Shown here piece by piece: positions 20,562 through 31,503 of a DNA stretch of 64,000 bases. The number at the start of each line of letters is the position of its first letter. Positions within the stretch are counted from its first letter, which is position 1. This DNA comes from Flaveria trinervia (taxonomy: Eukaryota; Streptophyta; Magnoliopsida; Asterales; Asteraceae). Position numbers and translations under genes: made by a program. The notes under the pieces were generated by a model that ran no database searches, was not told the DNA's origin, and saw only the letters and a list, made by a program, of their open reading frames with translations. Where the stretch lies: the NCBI GenBank assembly GCA_025506515.1, contig CM046443.1, forward strand, positions 24,532,724-24,596,723, written 5' to 3'.

Positions 20562-23474
20562 CTAGTTAGCTTTTGAGACCCAAACCATTTTGGTTTTGGG
20601 TATGTTCTCATCAACAGATTTTATACTAACTGATTTGTCATGATTAACAGCCTTTAAAGGTGGAGATGGTGCTGAAAAGGATTCCTTTGATTTTGGCTTA
20701 GTTTTCCTTTTTAGTGGTTTAATCACAGGTACATCTATTTGGTTAACTCTCCCCAACAGATGTTGAACCATCATAACAAGTTGTGCCTGATTGGTTGTTA
20801 AAGCCTTCAGTTCAGCAGACACATCAGTACTTGTTTTTTATTGGTTCCTGTGACTCATCATGTCCTCCTTTTGAAAGACACAAACTTAGTGTGGTGGTGT
20901 GATACTCCATGAGGAATATTTTCAGCTATTTTATGATAAATCCCTTCCTTCTTTTTAGATTTTTGTGAAAACTTTGGGTTATCAGTTTGAGATGTTTGTG
21001 GCACAAACTTGGTTTCAAATTCATCTTTCATTTTATTAATTTTCTTTTTAATGATTTTATCTTTGTTGAATTTGGAACCCTTTCTGTACCAACATTCATC
21101 AGTGAGATGATTGAATAGACCATATATTTCACATGGCTTTTTCTTCATCTTCTGTTGTTCAACTGCTGAAGAAGATGAAACTACTGAAGATGTGTTCTTC
21201 AGTACTTTCTTCCTCTCAGAACTTATGTTAAGTACTGAAGGATTTGCAACAACTGAAGACTTGTTCTTTAGAAGTTTTCTATCAGTATTTTTGGATTTCC
21301 TGATAGACTCTTCAGCAGTTGTCAAACCATGTTTGTTTTCATTTGGTTTGAAATGTTCTTCAGGTGTTGTTACTTGCTCTTCAGTATTTTGAATACTTTG
21401 TGAGACAGCACCTGAAGTGCTCAGCTTTTCTTTGATCATGTGTTTATCAGTAGTGAGACCATCAGCAGATTGATTAGCTGAGGTACTATTACTGACTTCA
21501 TCCTCTGATTTTGCATCATCACTTGGGGATGAGACACATGATGATGTGGTTTGGGAATTCTTTTCACCTTCAGATTTCACTTCTGCCTTGGGAGTAAAAT
21601 CTATGCGAGGTACAGTGTGATTATACCCAATCCCAAACTTCACATTTGAAGCTGTTTGCTTACTGAGAAGCATTTCAAACCCCTTGCAGGTTTTACCCAA
21701 CGTTCACACTCTACTTGAGTAGCTGCAAGTGTTTCTTTGAGATTCTTATAATTCTCTAAAATGACCTCTACCTTTGACTTTTCATCAATGATTTGGCATT
21801 TTAATTTGTAAATCTCATCATCTTTTTCCTTTAAGACAAACTCAAACTCAACTTTTCTTTTGGAAATCACTTTCTCTAGGTCAAGATTTTAATTAATTAA
21901 AGCTACATTTACTTCTTTAATTGAGACAAAAGCAGCTATGCATGACTTAGAACACAACTTGGCCTTAGCCTCAGAAGATACCTGTGGTACCTGTGATGAT
22001 GAAGCATTTGAGCATGAACCATCAATAGACTCCAGGGCCATAAGAGCAAGATTTCCAAAAGGATTTTCACCACCATGTTGACCAGCACCAGAAAACACTT
22101 GTTCAGAATAACCAGAAAGATCATCTGGTAAGCTACTGTAGTCAACAACTCCAGGAGTGAAAAAGCTTTGATGTGATTGAGATTGAGATTGTTGATTTGA
22201 TTGAGATGGTTGAGGCTCAGGTAGGGCATGTGATTGTTGAGCTATGGGTACTGGAACCTGATTGGACTGAGGCATGTAAAAACAGGGATAAGGATATGGC
22301 ATTTGACCTTGAGGGACAAAATATGCAGGAGAAGATTGAATTTGTGAATGATGACCATAACTGGTAGAATGTTGCCCTTTGTTTTGTGAGCTATTGCATG
22401 GAAAGGTCACAAAGGGTGCAGAAGAGTTAGATCCAGATGATCTACACCCTCTTGCAAAATTTCCAAGTCTATGGCACTTGTGACACCTCAATTTGCTCTT
22501 GTCAAAACCAACTTTGGTTTTTCCAGAGAGACCAGGAAATTTTCTACCAGCCCTTTTGTAAAATTTTTGAGACTTGATATTGATTATTGCCATTTGGCTC
22601 AAAATATCCATCTCTTCCAAACCATCATCAGCAATTCCTTTCAAATCATCCATCAAAAAGCACAAATTATCACTACTACACCCTGAATTACTATCAATAC
22701 CAACAAAAGCAGGATCTCCACTATTTGAAGAGAAATCTATATGCTCATCATAAGAACTTTCTGATGCAACATATTCTGACTCATGACCTACAAAATCATC
22801 AGTGAGCTTCCCAGATGAAGCCAGTTTCCTTTTCTGTTCTATCTCTCTTTCAAATGTTAACAGTTTCCCACGAAGTTGGGTGAGAGATAGATTGTCCAGA
22901 TTTGCACTAGAGCGTAGGACAATAGTATATGTGTCCCATCTCTCAGGCAGGGAACTGAGGAATCTGTTGTTCATCTGACTGTTTGTATATTCATGTTTAA
23001 CCATTTTCAGCTCAGAAATCAAACAGGAGAATCGCTCAAACTGTTGAGTCAGTGACTCACCCTTTCTATGAGAGAATGTCTCATATTGCTAGGCAAGGAT
23101 CTCTCTATTGTTTGCCAAGACCTCATCAGTTCCTCCAAATTGTTCTTTCAAAGCAACCCAGAGGTCATGAGCAGTTTCATGATGCATAAGTCCATAATAG
23201 ATTTCATTAGGTAGTGCCATGGCTAGAATTTCATGGGCTTTAGCATCAATTTCAAACAGTTTCAAATCTTAATTTGAGTATTGCTCTTTATTGGTTTCCG
23301 ATTACTCACCATAGGCTTATATGGTCCATGAACAACAGATTTGCAACAACCTGAACTGTTGACAGATAGGTGATGGAGCATTCGGCGTTGCCATATGTTA
23401 TACTCACTCCTAACAAGCATGAGAGGCTTTGTTGAGGAGCCAGTATTGTGAGGATCATTGATTGATGTAGCCAT
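20562..23474 (-). pseudogene. Copia-2 gag
   Basis: Probable start ATG 23474 (MATSINDPHNTGSSTK). The N-terminal segment LVRSEYNIWQRRMLHHLS is followed by an out-of-frame region (a ~22-base loss against Copia-3 near 23290). From 23022 to 21889 a clean 377-codon frame carries the capsid tail (LTQLRGKLLTFEREIEQKRKL), the knuckle CHKCHRLGNFARGC, and a Gln/Ser/Pro-rich linker. The next segments (21870-20858, 20822-20562) encode a coiled coil and a second knuckle-like CEIYGLFNHLTDEC, in which the second Cys of CX2C has become Tyr; Copia-3 keeps Cys there. Stops and frameshifts make it non-functional. Confidence 0.85.
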
Positions 23475-23690
23475 TTTCACCAATTCAAACAGGTTCAATG
23501 AGATTTTAACAGATCTAGCTCAAAAACTCAACAACACAGTTTGAAACAAGACAAATCTCAAATTAATTCACCGGAAGCAACAAAAAATCAAACTCTAAAA
23601 CCAATTCTTGCAAATTTGCTAATTCGATCAAACTTAGATATCAAAAGAGCAGTTACAATGATCATTGTTAAATCGATCAGTGATTAACCT

Positions 23691-23702
23691 GCTCTGATAC
23701 CA
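23691..23702 (-). promoter_or_regulatory. Copia-2 primer-binding site
   Basis: Minus strand TGGTATCAGAGC, a perfect iMet-tRNA-type site, two bases inside the 5' LTR. Confidence 0.9.
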
Positions 23703-23704
23703 TT

Positions 23705-24391
23705 TGAAAGGATCGGGATCTAGTTTGATCAATTAGATTAAGATTTGCAGTGGAATAGCACAAGAGTTAAATGAAATTTTAGCAAGAATAATATGAATAT
23801 TCAATCAAACAGTAACGGTTATAGAGAGAGAAAGTTTTCTATAAAGAGAATGTTTTCATTCATGCACACGCTTCGGTTACAAGGAAACTAGGTCAACATT
23901 CCTTTTATAAAGGAATGTGACATCAGCTGACGTCACTTGATAGTGAAAACTAACTGATTTATAAACAACTAAAAGTAAACTAAACTACTGAAGATGTCCA
24001 CAACAACTAAGGACACCTTCACAAAAAGCTAAGTACAAGCTAACATTAAACTACTGAAGTTATAACATCTGAAATGTAAGAACTTCAGATGTTTTACATA
24101 ATATAAAACTACTGATTACAAACTACTGAAAAGTAAACCATCACAACTACTGAAGAGAACTACTTCAGCTGTTGTGACAACTTCTAAGAACTTGATCTTC
24201 AGACTTTGTCTTCAGCAGTTGTCTTCAGACTTTGTCTTCAGATTTTGTCTTCAGACTTTGTCTTCAGTAGTTGTCTTCAGACTTTGTCTTCAAACTTTAT
24301 CTTCAGCTGTTGTAGACCACTTCAGTTGTTTTGATGTCTATGGGACTTAAAGGTTTTTTTGACCTGGCTCATTGGTTCTTTTGGTCCAACA
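23705..24391 (-). repeat. Copia-2 5' LTR
   Basis: 687 bp, bounded like the 3' LTR. TGACGTCA is at 23928-23935 and the TATA palindrome (arms CATTCCTTT and AAAGGAATG around TAT) at 23897-23917. CTTCAGACTTTGT units lie at about 24200-24310. Confidence 0.93.
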
Positions 24392-24396
24392 AGTGA

Positions 24397-25600
24397 CAAA
24401 TCCTCAAAACAAACCTGATGTTTATTTTGAAACCAATGAGGATAAAATCAAGTTAGGACACCCAATCAAAATCAAAGAGTGCTCAGACAAGACAATGAGT
24501 GTCATGAAACCCTCAAGCCCTGTAAAAGCAATTGTACCTTTTATAAAATTTATACCATCTATTTTACAAGGCAAAAAGAAATATGTCGAAACAGTGAAAC
24601 CCACTACTGAGAGTAGTTCTGATAATGAGATTGTATCTCCACAAAATTCAAGCAAATCAAAACAGGTTTCACTGAAAAAACCAACTGTAAAACTAAGTTC
24701 AACACATAAAACTTCATCAGACCCTCGATCATCAAGGTTAGCGCAGGGAGTTAGGTTTGATATCTGTAACAAAGAACATGTTGACCAGTTTGAGAACGAG
24801 GTGAGACGTATGTTAAAGAAACAGAAACAGCCCAGACAACTGAACAAAAGTAGTGTTGTGAAACAATCTACTAAAAGGGCAGATTCTGATTCATCACCTA
24901 AAGAAAAGAAAGTGACTCATCAAAAGAAAGTATCAGTTGAGTCACACAAGGAAAAATCTGAATCAAGAAACAAACAAATGTATTGTGATATTTGTGACAT
25001 GTTCAATCACAAGACAGATAAATGCTTCTTCAATCAATATTGTTCTATCTGTGATATGAACAATCACTCCACCAAAAATTTCTATTTCAACAAGTATTGT
25101 TCAATTTGTGACATGAACAATCATAATACATCTGATTGTTACTTAATCAGAAAGGGTTGAGAATTCCACAACACAAGCCCATCTGAAAAACATCTACTGT
25201 GATGCATTCTGTCAGACCTTATCTTTGTAATACTTAATCTAGGACACCTAGATCAACAAATGACAGAAATAACTTGAAGGTTTTGAGGAAGGGTCAAAGA
25301 AATCATCCCATAATGAAACACAAACTTAACCTTCCTAAGCAAAAATCAACTTTTGATAATGAAACTCGGGATAAATTTTTACAAAGAAATAGAGACCAGC
25401 GATTTCATTATTCATCTGAATCCTCAGTAGATGTTGATGAGATGACTCGACCAATTCATTATAAAAAGTCTCCCAGAACATCTCCATCTAAATCACTATT
25501 CAGAGGGAAATACCAGGAGGTGACTATCATGAAAACAGGAATCCCAAGACCATCATGGCTTGGGTTCCTTATTCTAATTAGTTCTTTTTGTTTGTAGGTT
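24397..25600 (+). pseudogene. Copia-1 gag, second segment with three tandem zinc knuckles
   Basis: Reading resumes directly after the right TSD copy (TNPQNKPDVYFETNEDK) and continues the frame interrupted by Copia-2. It encodes a Lys/Ser-rich linker, then three 19-residue tandem units at 24984-25154: CDICDMFNHKTDKC, CSICDMNNHSTKNF and CSICDMNNHNTSDC. Units 1 and 3 are complete CX2CX4HX4C knuckles. In unit 2 the last Cys is Phe (TGC to TTC). A stop follows at 25158-25160. A basic segment (25274-25597, KSTFDNETRDKFLQRN, SPRTSPSKSLFRGKYQ) then leads to the protease. Confidence 0.87.
24984..25154 (+). repeat. 57-bp tandem triplication encoding the CCHC units
   Basis: Three in-frame 57-bp units (24984-25040, 25041-25097, 25098-25154), each starting at the first Cys codon of a CX2C pair. 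Units 2 and 3 (CSICDMNNH) resemble each other more than unit 1, which suggests stepwise duplication. Confidence 0.9.
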
Positions 25601-28600
25601 CATCCACACAGGTCTAATAGCCTATGGTACGTAGACAGTGGATGCTCCCGATACATGACTGGAGATCGTTCCCTCCTTCATGATTTCAAGTACATACAAG
25701 GAACTACTGTGGCATTCGGTGGACATTCAGAAGGTGGTAGGACTACAGGAGAATGATCTGTGACAAACGGGATGCTGAGCATTGACAGAGTGAATTACTG
25801 TGAACAACTGAATTTCAATCTGCTAAGCGTGTATTAGATCTGCGACAAAAAAATATTCCACTCACTTTACAGACACTCACTGCTACATTCTAAAACCTGG
25901 ATTTTTGATTCCTGAAGAATTGGTTGTCTTAAAGACTCTGAGGAAGAATAATACATATGTCTTAAACCTGTGTTCTGCATCACCTAAGAAAGAAACATGT
26001 CTTTTGTCTATGGCATCATTTGATGAGTCACAGCTTTGGCATGGATGTTTGGGGCAGACTAACTTTAAAAATATGAACAAGTTAGTCAAAGGAAACCATG
26101 TAATTGGTCTTTCTCAAAAAGAATTCAATTTTATTGATCAATGTTCGGCGTGCCTCAAAGGAAAACAACACAAATCGTCTCACAAAACCAAGCTAGTGAA
26201 CACTAATAATACTCCATTGAAGTTACTTCACATGGATCTTTTTGGACCAACTCATGTAATGAGCATGGGAAAGAAACAGTATTGTTTAGTGATCATTGAT
26301 GACTTTTCTCGATTCACATGGGTGTTCTTCCTACTTCATAAAAATGAAGCATCCCAAATCATTCAAGAATTTATCACTAAAATTGAAAATCAACTTGATC
26401 TCAAGGTCAAAATAATAAGAAGTGATAATGGTACAAAGTTCAAAAATGAAAATATTAGTTCCTTTTGTACAACCAAAGGCATTGCTCATCAATTCAGTAC
26501 AGCTAGAACTCCTCAACAAAATGGGGTAGCTGAAAGGCGAAATAGAACACTGATTGAAGCAGCAAGAATGATGCTAGCCGATGCTAAACTACCAATCACT
26601 TTCTGGGCGGAAGCAGTTAATACATCGTGCTTTGTGCAAAATTGAACTCTGATTGTTAAAGAAAGTAACATGACACCTTTATGAACTGATCTTTCATAGG
26701 AAACCATTTATTGGATTCCTCAAATCATTTGGTTGTCCAGTCTAATATTAAACACACGTGATCATTTGGGAAAATTTTCATCTAAGTCTGATGAAGGATT
26801 CTTTGTAGGTTATTCGTCTGTCTCAAAGGCTTATAGAGTGTTCAATCCTAGACTGAACATTATCGATGAATCTACAAATATTCAATTCAAATAACATTCG
26901 TTTCCCAAATCTACAAATGGTCCTGATTGGTTGTTTGATATTGACACTTTTACTAAATTATTTGACCAATTTCACTTGTCTGATGCAGGAAATATACATT
27001 CAGGTGATACTTCATCAACTGTCGAAAGAAGAGACAGTTATCCATTGATTCCACCTACATCTGATGAACATATGAATGAAGATGTTCCTCTTCAAGCTGA
27101 TCCCATCAGACGTCTATCACAAAACCTTAGTGTTTCTTCTGAAGAAGGTCCCAGCCTGGTACCATCTCACTCAGATGACTTGTCACATGAGATCAGAAAT
27201 CAAAAATAGGCTTCTTATCCAGTAGAAACTCAAGGTACATCAAATGATGCAAGCAACCCCAGTGCTGCTGAAGATGTAGCAGTTACTGAAATAGAAGTTG
27301 ACAATCTTCATAATTCAACAATAATACAAGATAAATGTGCCTCTGACCATAATGAACTGAATGTCTCCAATCTTCATGTAACTATTGCTGGTGACACCAT
27401 TCCAACCACAAGAATACACAAGAATCATCCAGTTGAAACCATTATTGGTGATCTTAATAAGAGGGTGACAAGAAGCAAGTCCAGTATTGCAAACATCTAT
27501 TTGTTCTCTTGCTTTCTATGTCAAACAGTACCCAAAAACATCAAAGAGGCACTTCAAGACAATAGTTGGATTAAAGCAATGCAGGAAGAATTGCTCCAAT
27601 TCAAGAAGCAAGAAGTATGGCAGCTGGTAGATCTTCCCGAAGGACAATACCCTATCGGTACCAGATGGTTGTACTGGAACAAGACTGATGATAGAGGGAT
27701 AGTCATCAGAAATAAAGCAAGACTAGTGGCACAGGGATACACTCAGGAAGAAGAAATCGACTATGACGAAGTGTTTGCTCCTATTGCCAGACTAGAAGTA
27801 ATCAGAATCTTTCTTGCATATTCTGCATCCATAAAATTTACTGTTTATCAAATGGATGTAAAGTGTGCCTTCCTATATGGAAAGATTGCTGAAGAAGTCT
27901 AGGTGAGTCAACCACCTGGCTTTGAAGATCCAGATTTCCCTCACAGAGTTTACAAACTTGACAAAGCTCTATATGGTCTTCATCAAGCACCAAGAAAGTG
28001 GTATGAGACTCTATCATCTTTTCTTCTTGAACATGGGTATGAAAGAGGAAAGATTGATCAGACTCTCTTCAGAAGAATAAAAGGGAAAGACATGCTGTTA
28101 GTCCAGATCTACGTGGATGACATTATATTTGGCTCGACGAACAAGCAACTCTGCAAAGAATTTGAAGATCTTATGCATTCAAAGTTCCAAATGAGTGCTA
28201 TGGGGGAACTCACCTCCTTTCTAGGGGTGCAAGTCCAACAAACATCAGATGGAATCTTCATCAACCAATCAAAATATGTAGAAACCATGTTGAAGGAATT
28301 CCACTTTGCTGATTGTTAGTCTATCAAAACTCCTGCGGATACTAAAGTGAAGATTGGACCTTACTCTGAAGGCAAATCAGTAGACCAGACTCACTATCGA
28401 TCAATGATAGGTTCACTTATGTATCTAACAGCCAGTAGGCCTGACATTATGTTTGGTATTTGTGTGTGTGCTAGATAACAAGCTAATCGAAAAGAAACAC
28501 ATGTGAACGCAATCAAGAGGATATTCAGATATCTGAAGGGCAAACTAGCTCTTGGATTATGGTATCCAAAGGAAGGAGAATTTAATCTCTATGCCTACAC

Positions 28601-29054
28601 AGACAATGATTATGGAGGATGCAACTTCAATAGAAAATCCACTTCTGGCGGTTGTCAATTTCTTGGTCCCAGACTAGTATCCTGGCAATGCAAGAAGCAG
28701 ACAAATGTGTCTGTGTCCACAGCGGAAGCTGAGTATATTGCTGCATCAGCATGTTGCTCTCAAGTTCTCTGGATTCAAAACCAGATGCTTAATTATGGTT
28801 TTAACTTTTTGCATACACCATTTTCTATTGACAACACAACTTCTATCTTTATAACTAATAATCCAGTTCAGCACTTAAAAACAAAACATATTGAGATTAG
28901 ATATCATTTTTTGAGAGACGGTGCTGAAAAGGGTTTAATCAAATTGATTCAAGTACCAACAGAAAATCAATTAGCTGATTTGTTTACCAAGGCATTTGAA
29001 CCTAGTAGGTTTGAATTTCTTGTTCAGTCAATTGGCATGATTAAGCTTGACTAA
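25601..29054 (+). pseudogene. Copia-1 pol: protease, integrase, RT, RNase H
   Basis: Protease: WYVDSGCSRYMTGDRSLLHD near 25625-25690, with a DSG core. Integrase (25905-26645): zinc region WHGCLGQTN...CSAC, where the second His of the usual WHRRLGH is Gln; catalytic D (HMDLFGP), D (RSDNGTKF) and E (NGVAERRNRT), the last two 35 residues apart. RT (27465-28319): WLYWNKTDDRG, MDVKCAFLYG, and the catalytic YVDD at 28110-28121. RNase H (28503-29054): STAEAEYIAASACCSQVLW, KHIEIRYHFLRD, ending GMIKLD. Single-base stops replace conserved codons at 26643-26645, 27900-27902, 28317-28319 and ~28478. The TAG at 27900, for example, sits where relatives have Tyr (EEVYVSQPPGFED). Integrase before RT shows the Ty1/copia order. 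Confidence 0.92.
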
Positions 29055-31503
29055 ACACTATGAAAAACATCAAAAACAATTTATAACATCAGAAAAACCA
29101 CAAAAAGGAATCAAGTTTACGAAGAAAAGAATTCTGAGGGAAATGATATAAATACAGTCGTTTTATCATTCACTGTGCTTAATTTCTAAATGTAAAAGAC
29201 TGAAATGACTTACCAGATATGTTGGTAGGCTCAACTTGGAAGAAAAGATACACAGTGATGAATTAAAGACATTCATTGTGAAACTCCATCACAAAGTACA
29301 GGTCTGTATTGGCTTATCTGAATGCATGTGTGTGTAGTAGCCTAAACACACCAGGTAATGATACTTTATGAATCTCTTTCACCACATCATGTTTCATCTT
29401 TGTTTTGCTGAGCAAAGACCTGATGAAACTTGCACATAGTGCAGATGTCATGATCCAAAAGATTCCTAATGTGGAACACATCCAAAAATTGGATGAATCA
29501 ACAAAGTAATACATTCCAAGTGAATGAACAAAAGAATCCTATCATGAATCACCTTCCAAAGTGAAGTGAAAAGAATCCCAATGTGGATCATCATGAAAAA
29601 GGATCAAATTAAAAGAATCCCAATAAGGATCAGTGAAAATGAGATTTATTGACTTAAGTAACCTGGTAACAAAAGTTGTGAAAAAGGTTCTACCATGCAC
29701 TGTATAAGGAGGGTTGATCATTTCATGCTTATGTGTGTGAGGTACACATTGAATAATAAATCAACCAAAACATGATAAAAGTCATTTGCATCAAAATATC
29801 AACCAAGTATGGGTTTAAGAGGACAACATACCTTCAATCTTCAAGTTCATAATCATGTTCATTTAATCATAAAGGATGCACATGTGTAATGTAAGATTGA
29901 TATGATCCCAACAAAGAGATCTTTCTCTTCATTATTAATCAAAATAATATTCAAAAACTTTTAAATATTTAAAGTGTCTCTCCAATATGGACATAAACTT
30001 TAGGGGGAGTAATTTAAAAGGTTTAAGAAAGTCTAAATTTTTGTTTATTAACTTAATTTGAAAAACAAAACAAAAGGAGTTTTTGTTGGTGTTGTTGCAA
30101 TAAGTTTTACTATTATATCTCAGCTTATGTAGATTCTTAGAAGCATGATAAGCCCAAGATCTGTCAAAATTGGGATACTTGTATTAGTAGTGATACAAAT
30201 CAATCCAAGCAAGAATTGACAACTTCAACAGCCAACTTCACAAGAAAAATCAATCAAGGACACCTCTTCATAAGATGAATAATCAATTCAATCACATTAA
30301 CTTTTGATTAAGTTCAAAAGCTAATGCAGGTAAGTGCATTAGTTAATGCGGGTGAAGGTAACCCATGCATGTAACTAATGCGGTAACAATATTTTTTGAA
30401 GTACAAGTAATGCGGACAATGATTTTGCTCTACCGCATTAGTATGTGAAATTTACTCTAACGCATTTGATACAGTTAACAAATGCGTATGAACAGGTCTC
30501 TATCGCATTTGCTACAGTGTTGACATGTCAATCGCATTTGATATAGTTGCACAAATGTTGATTAACTTTGTTCTATCGCATTTGCTACTATGTACAAATA
30601 CGGATAGGATACAACAAGCAACTCAACCGCATTTGTTACAATGTTGTTCTTCCGCATTTACTACAACACAAATGCGGATAGCCAAAGATTTCAAGTTTAA
30701 CTTCCGCATTTGCAACAGTACACAAATGTGGACAGAAACAAAATTCTGCATTTGTAACAGTAGTGGAATGCGGGCAGTCAGTAAAAAATTAAACCTTCCG
30801 TATTTGCTACTGTCACAAATGCGGATGACCAAAAGTAGCCAAATGCAGACTGCCAATGTCAAAAGTGTGTGTTCCGCATTTGCTACAGTAAACAAATGCG
30901 GATGACCAAAAATCAAACAAATTAACCTTCAGCATTTGCTACAGTGGTGACTGTCTGCTTGAAAACTTATAAAAATTTTCAAATTGTATTATTTGACTAT
31001 TTAAATGAATTCAAACGGGTCATTTAATACTTTTCAAATTTGAGAGACTTTATAGTGAGACAAGCGCAAACCTACAGTACACCACCTTCAATCATCATTA
31101 TCATCATAAACATTCAAAGATTTTGTTGTGTTTCTTCTTAAAACATTCTTGTCATCGATTCAAAACCACAGTTATTTCAAAGGTAAGGTATAACTTCAAT
31201 AAATTTTGAAACCAAGACCTAAGTCTCGTACTGTTAACCTAAATCAAACAATGAACCAGATAATAATGAAGAACACCGAAATCAAACTTATTAATGTGAT
31301 GCAATACACATTTTCGATCTCAATAAACATATAAATTGATAGGAATTCAACTGATATTGAAAACCTTGATAATCATGTTTACTGCAAAAAACAGAGCAAA
31401 ATGAAAAGGAAAAATGTGTAACAAGTCAAAGTCACATTAACAAATCAAATCAAATTTAAAGTCAAAACTGTTAACTAACACACATGTCTCTTGTGCAGAT
31501 TAC
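29055..31503 (+). other. Copia-1 post-pol spacer
   Basis: 2.4 kb without coding potential between RNase H and the extra ORF. It contains a polypurine-like TTTAGGGGGAGTAAT at ~29999-30013, almost the same as the tract before the 3' LTR, and the palindrome array at 30310-30960. The 126-codon frame at 30525-30905 is a by-product of the repeats. Confidence 0.7.
30310..30960. repeat. Array of CCGCATTTG/CAAATGCGG inverted repeats in the Copia-1 spacer
   Basis: About ten imperfect hairpins have arms like CCGCATTTG and CAAATGCGG and spacers like CTACAGT. The best is 30873-30902: arms TCCGCATTTG and CAAATGCGGA around a 10-base spacer. The arms match those of the LTR palindromes, but the spacer is longer than the 4 bases used there. 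Confidence 0.88.

Larger units (their letters stand above)
15484..24391 (-). mobile_element. Copia-2: Sirevirus-like element with most of pol deleted, nested in Copia-1 gag
   Basis: LTRs at 15484-16173 (3') and 23705-24391 (5') have the plus-strand ends TGAAAGGATC and GGTCCAACA. They are flanked by the perfect TSD AGTGA (15479-15483, 24392-24396). Minus-strand order: 5' LTR, primer site, gag (23474 to 20562), protease fused to the end of RNase H (20560 to 20286), a palindrome-rich spacer, a post-pol ORF (19676 to 16376), a polypurine tract, 3' LTR. Integrase, RT and most of RNase H are missing. By eye the LTRs differ by roughly 5-6%, mostly transitions. Confidence 0.93.

Noticed and set aside
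30525..30916. Frames of 97 and 126 codons in the Copia-1 spacer
   Set aside because: They follow the palindrome array on both strands; repeated hairpins explain the open frames.
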